A stretch of DNA of 64,000 nt from CAWKOH01 sp963851245 (GCA_963851245.1 CAWKOH010000002.1:372001-436000), one strand, 5' to 3'; shown: positions 1 through 9,229, counted from the stretch's first letter. Translations and numbers: made by a program. Notes: generated by a model from the sequence alone, not told the origin.

Positions 1-51
1 CGGGCCGAGCGGATCCTCGCCCTCGTTCCAGCGGGCGGGGCGAGCACCTGA
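1..51 (+). CDS. possible 3' end of an upstream gene
   Basis: The first 51 bases form an open frame ending in TGA (C-terminal residues LALVPAGGAST). It converges on the next gene with a 9-base gap. It could be the tail of another polysaccharide gene, but it is too short to identify and may be chance. Confidence 0.3.
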   Translation, partial: RAERILALVPAGGAST

Positions 52-60
52 TCGGGCGCC

Positions 61-1605
61 TTACCGCACACGGTGAACGGTGGCCGGCTCGGCGTCTCTG
101 TCGGAGCGGGTCCTGGTCGACAGCCACGGGGTGGCCATGGTTCCCAACACCAGGGCCGCGAAGACGGTCTCCGGTTGCGCCCCGAAGAGGGGGTTGTCGT
201 TCCACCAGATCATGACGACGACCAGAACCAGGAGGGCCCACCGCAGGGTCACCTCGAACTCCGTGCCGGCAACCGTTCGCCGGGCGACCCGGATGCGCCG
301 GCCGACCGTCCATACGGTCAGCAGCAGCACGGCGAGACCGACCGCTCCGGTCTCGGCACCCACCTGGATGTAGGCGTCGTGGACGCTCCCGCTGTCACAG
401 GTGCCGCCCGAGGACGGGTTGTTGCACGCCTGCGGGTCGGGGAATACGGCTCTTTCGGCGGTAGGGAACCGGCGGTGCAGGTCGGCGACGATCGACGGGT
501 CGGCGACGTTCTGGATGAGCTGGCTGCGCTGGAACCCGACCCCGAGGACCGGGTTGCGAGCGAGCTGGTCGATGCCGTCGGTGCCGTAAATGAGCCGGGC
601 CTGCGTCGTGCCTGAGCTGAAGCTCTTCGCTCCCGGGAGGTTCTCCGGCCGGAGAGCGCCCACGACCACGACTACAGCGACGACCAGCAGGAGCACCCGC
701 AGGGGGAGCAGCAACCCGGACCAGCGGTGGCGGTTGAAGCCCCTGGGCAGCGGCGCCAGCCCGAGTATCAGCCCGGCCGCCACGATCGATCCGACCGAGT
801 GCGACAGCCCGATCGCGACAAGCGCCAGGGCGAACAATGACAGGCGCAGCCACCGTCGGAGGGGGACGGCGCCGTAGAGCACGGTCACGGCGAGGATCAC
901 CCCGATGAGGCCGATAGTGTCTGCCCCTTCCTGGCGGGTCGCAAGTCGGGCGCCGAGGTGCCCGTGGATCCCGGCTTGGAAAATGGCCCATGCCAGGTCG
1001 ACGGAGCACGAGACGACCACCACCTTCATGATGAATCGCCGGTCGTCCGGGCGGTCGACGGCGTAAGGGACGAGCCAGACGAGTCCGAACGTCGCGGCCA
1101 GCCGGGCCCACGATACGAAGTTGCTCAGAAAGTCGTGGGGGGTAGTGGCGAGCACGGGGAGGAGTGAGAGAAGGAAGACGCCCAGCAGCGCAGCCAGCGC
1201 GGCCTGCCCGATGTCCACCCGCCTCGGGCCCTGCCGGGTCCGGATCACGACCGCCCAGACGATGAGCGCCACGAGGGGGATGTCGGTGAGCCGGAGGTTG
1301 ACCCGGCCCACGGACTTAGACACGGTGTACCAGCCGATGGTCGTCGTCGCCACCAGCCCGGCGAGGCACCACCGGGGTCCGAGGCGATGGGCGAGGAACA
1401 CGATGACCAGGAGCGCCGGTCCCGCGGCGAGGACGAACGGCGCGTCCCGACCCGGCAACCCGACGGCCACGACGGTCAGGCCGACCGCAACCGCCACTGC
1501 TCCGAGCAGGCGGGCGGAGTGGGCCGCCCACCGCCCGGCCCGCCCTGGGACGAGCGGCCCCCCGCTCTGCCGCCACCGGGTCGGCGCTACCCCGACGGAG
1601 GTCAC
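61..1605 (-). CDS. O-antigen ligase/polymerase-like membrane protein (Wzy/WaaL type)
   Basis: A 514-residue integral membrane protein with about ten hydrophobic segments. It has a large extracytoplasmic loop near residues 330-420 that carries the O-antigen-ligase signature NPVLGVGFQ followed by HDAYIQVGAETGAVGL. Members of this family polymerise or ligate undecaprenyl-linked glycans on the outer face of the membrane. The GTG start at 1605 is chosen because it overlaps the stop of the upstream glycosyltransferase as GTGA; the longer open frame would run deep into that gene. It is the last gene of a minus-strand exopolysaccharide operon with two glycosyltransferases and a Wzz-like protein, consistent with a Wzx/Wzy-type pathway. 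Ligase and polymerase cannot be told apart from sequence alone. Confidence 0.85.
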   Translation of the reverse strand: MTSVGVAPTRWRQSGGPLVPGRAGRWAAHSARLLGAVAVAVGLTVVAVGLPGRDAPFVLAAGPALLVIVFLAHRLGPRWCLAGLVATTTIGWYTVSKSVGRVNLRLTDIPLVALIVWAVVIRTRQGPRRVDIGQAALAALLGVFLLSLLPVLATTPHDFLSNFVSWARLAATFGLVWLVPYAVDRPDDRRFIMKVVVVSCSVDLAWAIFQAGIHGHLGARLATRQEGADTIGLIGVILAVTVLYGAVPLRRWLRLSLFALALVAIGLSHSVGSIVAAGLILGLAPLPRGFNRHRWSGLLLPLRVLLLVVAVVVVVGALRPENLPGAKSFSSGTTQARLIYGTDGIDQLARNPVLGVGFQRSQLIQNVADPSIVADLHRRFPTAERAVFPDPQACNNPSSGGTCDSGSVHDAYIQVGAETGAVGLAVLLLTVWTVGRRIRVARRTVAGTEFEVTLRWALLVLVVVMIWWNDNPLFGAQPETVFAALVLGTMATPWLSTRTRSDRDAEPATVHRVR

Positions 1606-2822
1606 CGGCCGCCTCCCCCGCACCGGATCGGAACGTCCCCGGGACCACGCCGCAAGGACCCGGGCCCAGCTGGCTGGAGGACCTCCTCGTAGATCCGGGC
1701 CATGTCCGACGCCAGGCGCTCGGGACCGAAGCGCGCCCCCGCCCGCCACGCCGCGGCCCGTCCCATGGACGACCGCAGACCCTCGTCCCCCAGCAGCCGG
1801 TCCACGGCCCGAGCCAGCTCCGACGGATCGGATCCCGTGACGAAGCCCGTCTCGCCATCGGCGATCACTTCGGGGGCGGACCCGACGCCGGTAGTGACGC
1901 AGGGGACCCCGGCGGACTGGGCCTCGATGAGCGAAACCGGCATACCCTCGTTGTCTGACGTGAGCACGACCACGTCGGAGGCGGCGTACACGCTCTCCAT
2001 CTGAGAGCGCCAGCCGAGCAGGCGGAGCGGCACGCCGGCCCTCGCCGCCCGGGAGGCCAGGTCGTCGGCCAGCTCCCCGTCACCGACCGCCACGAACAGG
2101 GCTTCGGGGTGTCGGGCGGCCACGATGGCGGCCATGTCGACGAAGCGGTCCGGTCTCTTGACGGCCGTCAGCCGGGCCACAAACGACACCACCCGCCGGT
2201 CGGTCGGGAGCCCGAGCTGGTGCAGCGCTATCGGCCGGGGCGGCGGCGGTGGCAGCCTTACCCCGGGGGCTACGACCGTGTACTGGTCGGGACGCCCTAT
2301 CCCCGCCGCGAGGAGGTCCCGGCGGACCTGGTCGCCCACTGCCACCAGCCTCGTAGTCCCACGGGCGAAGATTCGTTCGACGTGGACGACGCCACGGCTG
2401 ACCCCGGGGGAGAAGTACCCGTTGAGAAGATGGCCGTGGAAAGTGTGAACGGTCGCCGGCACGCCGCACATGCGGGCCGCGAGTCGCCCGAGCACTCCGG
2501 CCTTGGCCGTGTGGGTGTGCACTATGTGGGGGCGGAAGTCGCGGATGGTCCCGACCAGCCCGGCCAGGGCCCGCAGGTCGTCGACGGCGTGCGGGGTCCG
2601 CCCTAGACCGGGCAGATAGGACACCTGCAGGTCGGGGGCACGCAGCGCGACGTAGTCTCCCTCTCGGGGACCGAGCGCGCCGGCGACCAGGCGCTGCTCG
2701 AAGCGCTCCGGGTCGAGGTCCCCGCTCAGGACCGCCGCCTGGAGGGCCGGGCCGCCGACGTTCAGCCGGGCGATCACCCTGAGCACCCTGACCGTGCCGG
2801 CCGGCGCCGGATCGTCAGCCAA
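1602..2822 (-). CDS. GT4-family glycosyltransferase
   Basis: About 406 residues with a GT-B fold. The N-terminal half starts VLRVIARLNVGGPALQ, a typical GT4 acceptor domain. The C-terminal half has VSFVARLTAVKRPD and the donor-site EX7E motif in EGMPVSLIEA. It probably adds a sugar to an undecaprenyl-linked repeat unit at the inner membrane face. The start is uncertain: TTG 2822 overlaps the previous gene by 8 bases and is preferred, and GTG 2786 begins nearer the conserved core. Its stop overlaps the following polymerase start, so the genes are translationally coupled. Sugar specificity is not visible. Confidence 0.88.
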   Translation of the reverse strand: MADDPAPAGTVRVLRVIARLNVGGPALQAAVLSGDLDPERFEQRLVAGALGPREGDYVALRAPDLQVSYLPGLGRTPHAVDDLRALAGLVGTIRDFRPHIVHTHTAKAGVLGRLAARMCGVPATVHTFHGHLLNGYFSPGVSRGVVHVERIFARGTTRLVAVGDQVRRDLLAAGIGRPDQYTVVAPGVRLPPPPPRPIALHQLGLPTDRRVVSFVARLTAVKRPDRFVDMAAIVAARHPEALFVAVGDGELADDLASRAARAGVPLRLLGWRSQMESVYAASDVVVLTSDNEGMPVSLIEAQSAGVPCVTTGVGSAPEVIADGETGFVTGSDPSELARAVDRLLGDEGLRSSMGRAAAWRAGARFGPERLASDMARIYEEVLQPAGPGSLRRGPGDVPIRCGGGGR

Positions 2823-3921
2823 GGGTGGTCCCGTAGAGGTCGACGGTCTGCTGGACCATGCGCTCGAGGCTGAATACTCGCGTAGCCCGGCGGGCGCCGG
2901 CCCGCCCCAGCTCGGCGCGCATGGCCCCGTCCTCCGCCAGCCGTCCGAGCGCGACGGCGAGCTCGTCGACATCGTCGGGGCGGACCAGGAGGCCGGTCTC
3001 GGGCGTGACCACCTCGGGGAGTGAGCCGACCCGGGTCGCGACCACTGGCCGGCCGGCGGCCATGGCTTCAAGTGCGGACAGGCCGAAGCCTTCGCTGAGG
3101 GCGGTGTCGCTCGTAGCAGCGCACACGTCGCAGGCGGCCATGAAGGACGGGACGTCGTCGACGAACCCGAGCAGGCGGACGGCGTCGTCCGAGCCGGCCT
3201 CCGCTCGCAGCTCTTCGAGGAGCGGCCCCGTGCCGGCGACCAGGAGCTTGATGCTCGGCCTGGTGGCACGGGCCCGCTGGACGGCCTGGATCAGGGTCCG
3301 GTGACCCTTGCCGTCTATCAGGCGGGCGGCGATCCCCACGGCCACGTCGGACGGTTCCAGCCCGAGTGACTCGCGTGCCCCGGACCGATCAGTCTGACCT
3401 TCTTGCCAGGACCGGGCGTCCAGGCCGTAGTGGATGACCCGGATCCGTTCGGGCCGGCCGAGCCCGAGGTCGACGAGGAAGGAGCGGACGTGCTCCGAGA
3501 TGGCGATCCGCCATGTCGGGATCCGCCCCGCCGCCCTGGCAGCCTGGCGGAGGGGCGTGCGGCGGTAGAAAGCGGGCGTGCCGTGGGCGGACGACACCGC
3601 GGGCACCCCGGCCAGTCGGGCCGCCGGCAGGCCGTAGAGATCGGCGTGCACCAGGTGGGTGTGGACCAGGTCCGGGTCCACCCGCCGGATCACCTTGAAG
3701 ATCTCGGTGGTTAGCAGCGGGTTGAAGTGGGGGCCGGCTGCGACCTTGGTGGTCGCGACGCCCGCCCGCTCCATGGGGCCGGTGAAGGCCCCGCTGTCCC
3801 CCGCGGTGAGCGCGCACATGTGCACTTCGATCCCCGTCCGGACCAGAGCGGGCAGTAGGGCCAGCAGGTGCCGTTCGGATCCGCCAATGCCCCGGACCTT
3901 CTGGATGTGCAGGACCCGCAC
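2815..3921 (-). CDS. GT4-family glycosyltransferase
   Basis: A 368-residue GT-B glycosyltransferase. The N-terminus VRVLHIQKVRGIGGSERH is characteristic of GT4 enzymes (G-G-x-E/A-R near the start). DLVHTHLVHADLYG lies in the acceptor domain and the EX7E motif is in EGFGLSALEAMAAG. GTG 3921 is chosen because GGAG stands five bases upstream and it leaves a 28-base gap to the Wzc-like gene; a longer frame to ATG 3987 would overlap that gene. Co-directional with the next glycosyltransferase and the polymerase, so it most likely acts in exopolysaccharide repeat-unit assembly. Confidence 0.88.
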   Translation of the reverse strand: MRVLHIQKVRGIGGSERHLLALLPALVRTGIEVHMCALTAGDSGAFTGPMERAGVATTKVAAGPHFNPLLTTEIFKVIRRVDPDLVHTHLVHADLYGLPAARLAGVPAVSSAHGTPAFYRRTPLRQAARAAGRIPTWRIAISEHVRSFLVDLGLGRPERIRVIHYGLDARSWQEGQTDRSGARESLGLEPSDVAVGIAARLIDGKGHRTLIQAVQRARATRPSIKLLVAGTGPLLEELRAEAGSDDAVRLLGFVDDVPSFMAACDVCAATSDTALSEGFGLSALEAMAAGRPVVATRVGSLPEVVTPETGLLVRPDDVDELAVALGRLAEDGAMRAELGRAGARRATRVFSLERMVQQTVDLYGTTLG

Positions 3922-3949
3922 CTCGTCTCCGTCGCAAAGCCGGACCGGG

Positions 3950-5515
3950 TCAGATCCGGGCCAGCTGCCCGTCCGGCCGCTTTTCATCGCGGCCGCGACC
4001 AGAGGAGCCGGGGCGGTGCCAGTCAGACAGGTCGGACACTCGCCCCGTCCGGTTGAGGACCACGCCCACCAAGGGCGCTTCCGCCTTCTGGAGCTGCTGC
4101 ACGGCACGGCGCAGCCGCCGCCGGCTGCTGCCCTTCGCGCTGGTGACCAGCACGACAGCTTGAACTGTCGAGGCCACGAACAGCCCGTCGCTGAACGAAA
4201 GCAGCGGGGCGCTGTCTACGATTATGCACCTGCGGCCGGTCTGGAGCGACGATATTACTTCTGCGAAACGCCGGGAGCCCACGAGCTCGGACGGGTTGGG
4301 CGGGATGGGGCCGGCGGTCAGAACGGACAGCGACTCCACCGCCGGCACCGGCTGGAGTGCCGCTTCCAAGGGTGCGTCGCCGATGATGACCGAGGTCAGC
4401 CCCACGGAGGACCGGCATCCGAACAGCTCTGCCAGGCGGGGACGTCTCAGGTTGGCCTCGACCAGGACCACCTCCAGCCCGGCCCGGGCCAGGAGCACAG
4501 CCAGGTTCGCAGCTGTGGTGGTGGTTCCCTCGCCCGGGGTAGGGGAGACGAACTGCAGCGTGGCCCCGGCCGCGTCGCGTCCGAGGAAGTGCAGCGCGGT
4601 CCGGATCTTGCGGTAGGACTCGGCCGCGGCCGAGCCGGGCTCGCGCAGGCCGACCAGAGTGGAAGCGTTCTTCCCTGCCAGGGGTGGGACCGTACCGAGG
4701 ACCGGTACGTCCGGGCCCAGCTCGAGTTCCGCCTCCTCGACGTTGGCGATGGAGTCGTCCAGGAACTCGAACAGGAAGGCGAGCGCCAGCCCAACGACCA
4801 GCCCGGCCCCGATGCCGAGGGCGAGGACCTTGGCCCGGCTGGTGCCCACCTCCGAGGCCCCCGCGGCTTTGCTGAGCACGCTGGGGCTGAGGTTGGCGGA
4901 GGCGGCCTGGGCCTGCGCTTGTGCCACCTGCTGCTGGAGGCTGAGCTGCTCTTCGAAAAGGGCGCTCCTGCGGTCCTGAAGGAACTGCTGGTTGCTACCG
5001 ACGGGGACGGCGTTGATCTGGGCCGTCAATGCGTCGATCTGGGTCTGCAGCGCCTTGATCTGGCTCTGCATCGAGGGCACCGGGGCGAGCGCCTGGGCCT
5101 GCTGCTGCTGGATCGAGTAGGCGACATAGGCCTGGGCATAGTTATTGGCATCGCTGACCGCGGCCTCAGGCGTGGACCGCTCGGACGTGATGACCATGGC
5201 CCCGCTATCGCCGTCCTGCCTGCCGGCGACGGATCCGGCATCGGGGTCCTTCTTCACGACTATCGAACTGACGGCCTGGCTCTGGAGGATCTGGATGTTG
5301 GTGTCCATTACCGACGACTCGACGGCGTTCGACGGGGTGGCCGTCAGGACTTCGGCGCTCGCCTGGTACTGCTTGTGCCGGGACCCGCCCGTTTCGAACG
5401 CCACCACAACGCCGATCACCACGGCCAGGACAATCCAGTGCTTGCGCCTCCAGAGGATTCGGGCGTAGTCCCCCAATTCCACGGGGCGGGTTGCCACCTC
5501 TTGAGCGTCAGCCAC
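3950..5515 (-). CDS. Wzz/Wzc-like polysaccharide co-polymerase with degenerate BY-kinase domain
   Basis: About 521 residues. An N-terminal Wzz domain (VELGDYARILWRRKHWIV, first membrane helix near residues 25-45) is followed by an extracytoplasmic Gln/Ala-rich coiled coil and a second helix near residue 240. A cytoplasmic P-loop domain follows. In active bacterial tyrosine kinases Walker A is GEGKS/T; here it reads PGEGTTTT with no lysine. Walker A' is VLVEANLRRP instead of LLVDADLRRP, and the C-terminus lacks a tyrosine cluster. It probably controls chain length without kinase activity. GTG 5515 has GGAAG upstream; an in-frame GTG at 5557 is the alternative. A 16-bp palindrome lies upstream. 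Confidence 0.87.
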   Translation of the reverse strand: MADAQEVATRPVELGDYARILWRRKHWIVLAVVIGVVVAFETGGSRHKQYQASAEVLTATPSNAVESSVMDTNIQILQSQAVSSIVVKKDPDAGSVAGRQDGDSGAMVITSERSTPEAAVSDANNYAQAYVAYSIQQQQAQALAPVPSMQSQIKALQTQIDALTAQINAVPVGSNQQFLQDRRSALFEEQLSLQQQVAQAQAQAASANLSPSVLSKAAGASEVGTSRAKVLALGIGAGLVVGLALAFLFEFLDDSIANVEEAELELGPDVPVLGTVPPLAGKNASTLVGLREPGSAAAESYRKIRTALHFLGRDAAGATLQFVSPTPGEGTTTTAANLAVLLARAGLEVVLVEANLRRPRLAELFGCRSSVGLTSVIIGDAPLEAALQPVPAVESLSVLTAGPIPPNPSELVGSRRFAEVISSLQTGRRCIIVDSAPLLSFSDGLFVASTVQAVVLVTSAKGSSRRRLRRAVQQLQKAEAPLVGVVLNRTGRVSDLSDWHRPGSSGRGRDEKRPDGQLARI

Positions 5516-5557
5516 CGGTCGATGCTTCCAGCGAAGGTGACAGGCGACAAGGGGCAC

Positions 5558-5573
5558 GTCCCCCTAGGGGGAC
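5558..5573. promoter_or_regulatory. perfect 16-bp palindrome, putative operator of the polysaccharide operon
   Basis: GTCCCCCTAGGGGGAC is a perfect palindrome about 43 bases upstream of the preferred Wzc-like start. Related CCTAGGGG half-sites occur at 7911-7954, near 12386, at 19781 and at 25503-25529. The position suits an operator for the operon at 61-5515. The cognate regulator is not shown by sequence. Confidence 0.5.
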
Positions 5574-5639
5574 CGGTCGGACCAGCACCGCCCACGAGAT
5601 CAGCCCAGCGTCGCGCACGAGATACGGTCGAGTGCCCGC

Positions 5640-6569
5640 TCACGCCCCAATCAGGTCGGTCTGCCAGGCGACCGTCCGGGCCAGGCCCTCTTGCATGCCC
5701 ACCAGGGGTACGAACCCGAGGTCACGCCGGGCGGCGCCGATGTCGGCGGCGCTGCGGCGGACGTCGCCGGGCCGGGGCGCCTGGAACTCCGGCTCCGGGG
5801 TGTAGCCGAACAGTCCGCCCAGGACGTCCAGGACCTCCAGGAGGGAGTGAGGCGATCCCCCCGCGATGTTGTAAACCTTCCCGCTGCATTGCGGGGCGGT
5901 AGCGGCCAGGACGTTGGCCCGGAGCACGTCGTCTACGTAGGTGAAGTCTCGGCTCTGCCGCCCGTCGCCGTGTACAGGAGGTCTCCTCCGGCAAGCCAGG
6001 GCGTCGATGAACAGCGGGATGACGGCGGCGTACGCCGAGTCCGGCCTTTGCCGGGGGCCGTAGACGTTGAAGTACCGCAGGCTGACCGTCTCCAGTCCGT
6101 ATAGCTCGGCGAAGACCCGGCAGTACTGCTCGGCCGCCAGCTTGGACACGGCATAAGGCGATTTCGGGTGGGACGGCGCCGACTCGGGCGTCGGAAGCTC
6201 GGCCAGGCCCCCGTACAGGCTGCTCGAGGACGCGTACACGACCCGGCGGACCCCAACCTTGCGGGCCACCTCGAGCACTGTCAGGGTCCCGTGGGTGTTG
6301 GTCCGGTCGGTCTCGAGGGGATACTCGACGGATCGGAGTACCGCCCGGTGGGCGGCTTCGTGGAACACCACTTCCGCTCCCCCGAGGGCGTTCTCGACCG
6401 CGTCGGTGTCGGTAATGTCGCCCACTACCAGCTCGGCCCCGTCCGGCACGTTCTCCCGATAACCCGTCGAGAGGTTGTCGAGCACGCGCACCGAGTGGCC
6501 GGCCTGGATCAGTCCCTCGGCTATATGGGACCCGATGAAACCGGCGCCGCCGGTGACCGCCGTCAGCAT
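5640..6569 (-). CDS. NAD-dependent sugar-nucleotide epimerase (extended SDR)
   Basis: 309 residues starting MLTAVTGGAGFIGSHIAEG, the NAD-binding GxxGxxG Rossmann motif of extended SDRs. The catalytic YxxxK is in SPYAVSKLAAEQY, and RYFNVYGPRQRPDS is the usual substrate-binding segment of UDP-glucose 4-epimerases and relatives. ATG 6569 is chosen because it starts directly at the Rossmann strand; AGAGGA lies about ten bases upstream. It follows a second SDR gene on the same strand and precedes the Wzc-like gene, so it probably supplies a UDP-hexose or uronate precursor. UDP-glucose or UDP-glucuronate 4-epimerase is most likely. Confidence 0.85.
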   Translation of the reverse strand: MLTAVTGGAGFIGSHIAEGLIQAGHSVRVLDNLSTGYRENVPDGAELVVGDITDTDAVENALGGAEVVFHEAAHRAVLRSVEYPLETDRTNTHGTLTVLEVARKVGVRRVVYASSSSLYGGLAELPTPESAPSHPKSPYAVSKLAAEQYCRVFAELYGLETVSLRYFNVYGPRQRPDSAYAAVIPLFIDALACRRRPPVHGDGRQSRDFTYVDDVLRANVLAATAPQCSGKVYNIAGGSPHSLLEVLDVLGGLFGYTPEPEFQAPRPGDVRRSAADIGAARRDLGFVPLVGMQEGLARTVAWQTDLIGA

Positions 6570-6685
6570 GGCCAGCCGGTCCTCTTCCCGTGCCGCGGCC
6601 CCCGAGCCGTGGCCCCGGCGTGAGATCGGCTCGCGGTCCGCAATCGCGATCGCCGGGTCGACCCGGGGACGAGCGGCGCGGGAAG

Positions 6686-7783
6686 TCAAGTCCGGAGCGC
6701 CGAGGCCCGGCCGTCTTCGGTTCCGGCGGGCAGGTCGACGATGACGGCGTCCTGGGTCACGGTCGGCGGCCGACGCGCTTCCTCGATTGTGTCGTCCAGG
6801 ATCTCGTCGAGGCTGCGCCGAGGCTTCCACCCGGTGAGCGTCCGGAGCTTGGTGGTGTCCGGCACACGTCGACGCATGTCCTCGAAGCCCTCAGCGTAGG
6901 CCTGCTCGTAGGGCACCAGCCGGATAGTGGACGACGAGCCCGTCCGCTCGATTATGCGCTCCGCCAGCTTCAGGATGGTGATCTCCTCCGTCGACCCGAC
7001 ATTGAAGACGTTGCCGATGGCCCGACGGTTGTCGAGCAGCCCGACGAGAGCCGCGACCACATCGGCGACGTGGAGAAAGCAGCGGCTCTGGCAGCCGTCT
7101 CCGTACACGGTGAGCTGCTCCCCGGCCAGGGCCTGGCGGACGAGGTTGGGGACGACCATCCCGTAGGCCGGGCTCTGGCGCGGCCCGACGGTGTTGAACA
7201 GCCGGGCCACGATGGAGGGAAGCCCACGCTCGCGGTGGTAGGTGATGGCGAGGATCTCATCCACGGCCTTCGCCGTGCTGTAGGCCCATCGGGCGACTGT
7301 CGTCTGCCCCAGGATACGGTCGGCCGTTTCGGCCAGCACCGAGCTCCCGTTCTTGCCGTAGATCTCTGACGTGCTGGCCACCAGGATGGGCCGCTGGTAC
7401 CGGTGGGCGGCAGCGATCACCACCTCTGAGCCTCGCAGGTTGGTGGTGAACGAACGGAGCGGCTGCTCGACTATGAGGCGGACCCCGACCGCGGCGGCCA
7501 GGTGGACGACGACGTCGCAAGCGTGGACCAGCTCGTCGACGACCAGTTCGTCGCGGACCGAGCCGGTGACCACCCGCAGCCCGGGGTGGTCCGCCACGAG
7601 GGCCAGGTTGTCCAGGCGTCCGGTCGATAGGTCATCGACGACGACGACGCGGTCGCCCCGGCGCAGCAGCTCCTCGGCGAGGTGGGAGCCGATGAACCCG
7701 GCTCCCCCCGTCACCAGGTAGGTCAAGGGCTCGGCGCGGAACAGGTGGGTCGTGGACGGGTTCGCCGGGGGACTGCCTGCCAT
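6686..7783 (-). CDS. NAD-dependent sugar-nucleotide dehydratase/decarboxylase-like SDR
   Basis: 365 residues. The Rossmann motif is LVTGGAGFIGSHLAEELL, the catalytic motif is YSTAKAVDE, and RLFNTVGPRQSPAYGMVVP is followed by YGDGCQSRCFLHVADVV. This pattern is seen in UDP-glucuronate decarboxylase/4-epimerase and related SDRs. The first 16 residues are an extra leader before the Rossmann strand, so the true start could be slightly internal. First gene of the minus-strand polysaccharide block; its upstream region contains an inverted repeat with CCTAGGGG arms and is shared with the divergent WecA-like gene. The exact substrate is uncertain. Confidence 0.82.
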   Translation of the reverse strand: MAGSPPANPSTTHLFRAEPLTYLVTGGAGFIGSHLAEELLRRGDRVVVVDDLSTGRLDNLALVADHPGLRVVTGSVRDELVVDELVHACDVVVHLAAAVGVRLIVEQPLRSFTTNLRGSEVVIAAAHRYQRPILVASTSEIYGKNGSSVLAETADRILGQTTVARWAYSTAKAVDEILAITYHRERGLPSIVARLFNTVGPRQSPAYGMVVPNLVRQALAGEQLTVYGDGCQSRCFLHVADVVAALVGLLDNRRAIGNVFNVGSTEEITILKLAERIIERTGSSSTIRLVPYEQAYAEGFEDMRRRVPDTTKLRTLTGWKPRRSLDEILDDTIEEARRPPTVTQDAVIVDLPAGTEDGRASALRT

Positions 7784-7910
7784 TTCGTGTTCAGCCCTCC
7801 TGTCCCTGGGCGTTGTCGCCGATCGGGGCCTCGCCGGCGGGGTGCGGGTGGCCGGGAGCCCCGGCGCCGGGCGAATATACGGTGGTTCCGGTCCTCTTTT
7901 CCTGGGGGAA

Positions 7911-7954
7911 CATCCCCTAGGCGCTGGCAGGGCCCGCCGCCTACCTAGGGGATG
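7911..7954. promoter_or_regulatory. inverted repeat with CCTAGGGG arms in a divergent promoter region
   Basis: CATCCCCTAGG (7911-7921) and CCTAGGGGATG (7944-7954) are exact inverted copies separated by 22 bases. A further ACCCCCTATG element follows at 7956-7965. The repeat lies between the divergent SDR gene (from 7783) and the WecA/TagO-like gene (from 8012). It resembles the palindrome upstream of the Wzc-like gene, so a shared regulator is plausible. Confidence 0.5.
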
Positions 7955-8011
7955 GACCCCCTATGTGGCCGCCACGGATAGCGGCGAGACTTCGAGGGAG
8001 AAGGGAGCGGC

Positions 8012-9229
8012 ATGACGCATCTGCCCTGGTGGGCCTACCTGATCGTCTTCGCGGCCCCGCTGCTGCTCACCGTCGTCCTGACGCCGGTGGCGCTGCACAC
8101 GGCCCGCCGCTTCGGAATCCTGGACGTGCCCAAGGAGAACAAGGCGCACCGGTCGCCGGTACCGTACCTGGGTGGTGCGGCGATCGTCGCCGCCTTCTCG
8201 GTCATCGTAATGGGGGCTGCCATCATCAGACCGCCCGACAGCGGGCTGCTGAACCTGGCAGCCATCCTGGGGATGGCGCTCGGCCTGGCCGCGATGGGAG
8301 TGGTCGACGACATCCGAACCTTGAGCCCGTGGCTGCGCTTGGGCGCGGAGATCCTGGCCGGGTTCGGGGCCTGGGCGATAGGGTTCCGGGTCGACCTGCT
8401 GCCCGGCCCGCTGGACCTCGTCGCGACAGTCGCCTGGGTCGTGGTAGTGACCAACGCCTTCAACCTGCTCGACAACATGGACGGCCTTTCGGCTGGCGTG
8501 GCCGCCATCGCGGCGGGCTTTCTGTACGTGGTGGCGTTTCTCAACGGTCAGTTCCTCGTGGCCAGTCTGTCCCTGGCCCTGGCCGGATGCACGGTCGGGT
8601 TCCTGCGGCACAACTTCTACCCGGCCCGGATCTACATGGGTGACGCCGGCAGCCTCTACCTGGGGTTCCTGATGGCGGTGCTCAGCCTTCGTCTGCGCAC
8701 CCACGCCGACTTGCGCCTGAGCGTCTTCATCCCGCTCCTGGTGCTGGCGGTGCCGCTGTTCGACACCACCCTGGTGGTGGTCTGCCGGCTCCGCCACGGG
8801 CGCAACCCGATGCAGGGTGGGCAGGACCACGTGAGCCACCGGCTGGTTCGCCTCGGCGTCCCCGTGCCGGCCGCCGTCAGCCTGATCTACGGGGGCGGCA
8901 TGGTCGTGGGCTGGCTGGCCATCATAGACATGCGGATCGACCGGGCCAGCGGGTTGATGCTGGTCGGATTGGCTCTCGCCGTCGCGTTCTTCCTGGGGAT
9001 CCTCCTGGCTCTCGTGCCGGTTTACCGCGTGGCGTCTCCAGCCGACCACACTCAACTCCCCCTCGACCTCACCGACCAGCCTCAAGCGGTGCCCGAGCCC
9101 AGCCCGGTCGCCACCGCTGGGATCGCCATCCCACCCCTTGTGGAGACGTTCGGGGCTCTCCGGTGGCCCGCCCGCCGGGCCGGGCCGGCAGCCCGGGCCG
9201 AAGGGGTCACCTCGAATGGATCGACTTAG
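8012..9229 (+). CDS. undecaprenyl-phosphate sugar-1-phosphate transferase (WecA/TagO/MraY-like family)
   Basis: 405 residues with about ten membrane helices. Family motifs are all present: GVVDDIRTLSPW (the Asp-Asp pair), NAFNLLDNMDGLSAG, YMGDAGSLYLGF, and the HIHH-like segment GGQDHVSHRLVRLG. Such enzymes transfer GlcNAc-1-P or a related sugar phosphate from UDP-sugar to undecaprenyl phosphate, initiating O-antigen, teichoic acid or arabinogalactan-type polymers. A GAGGGAGAAGGGAG stretch upstream gives a strong ribosome binding site. It is the initiating enzyme for this glycan locus and diverges from the SDR/polymerase operon. The last 60 residues are a variable tail. Confidence 0.9.
   Translation: MTHLPWWAYLIVFAAPLLLTVVLTPVALHTARRFGILDVPKENKAHRSPVPYLGGAAIVAAFSVIVMGAAIIRPPDSGLLNLAAILGMALGLAAMGVVDDIRTLSPWLRLGAEILAGFGAWAIGFRVDLLPGPLDLVATVAWVVVVTNAFNLLDNMDGLSAGVAAIAAGFLYVVAFLNGQFLVASLSLALAGCTVGFLRHNFYPARIYMGDAGSLYLGFLMAVLSLRLRTHADLRLSVFIPLLVLAVPLFDTTLVVVCRLRHGRNPMQGGQDHVSHRLVRLGVPVPAAVSLIYGGGMVVGWLAIIDMRIDRASGLMLVGLALAVAFFLGILLALVPVYRVASPADHTQLPLDLTDQPQAVPEPSPVATAGIAIPPLVETFGALRWPARRAGPAARAEGVTSNGST

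Noticed and set aside
3659..5902. 747-residue open frame on the plus strand
   Set aside because: It is antisense to the Wzc-like and glycosyltransferase genes, low in recognisable motifs and rich in Gly/Arg/Pro; a shadow frame of high-GC coding DNA.
7961..9085. 374-residue open frame on the minus strand
   Set aside because: Antisense to the WecA/TagO-like gene; His/Gln/Glu-rich composition arises from the opposite strand's hydrophobic codons.
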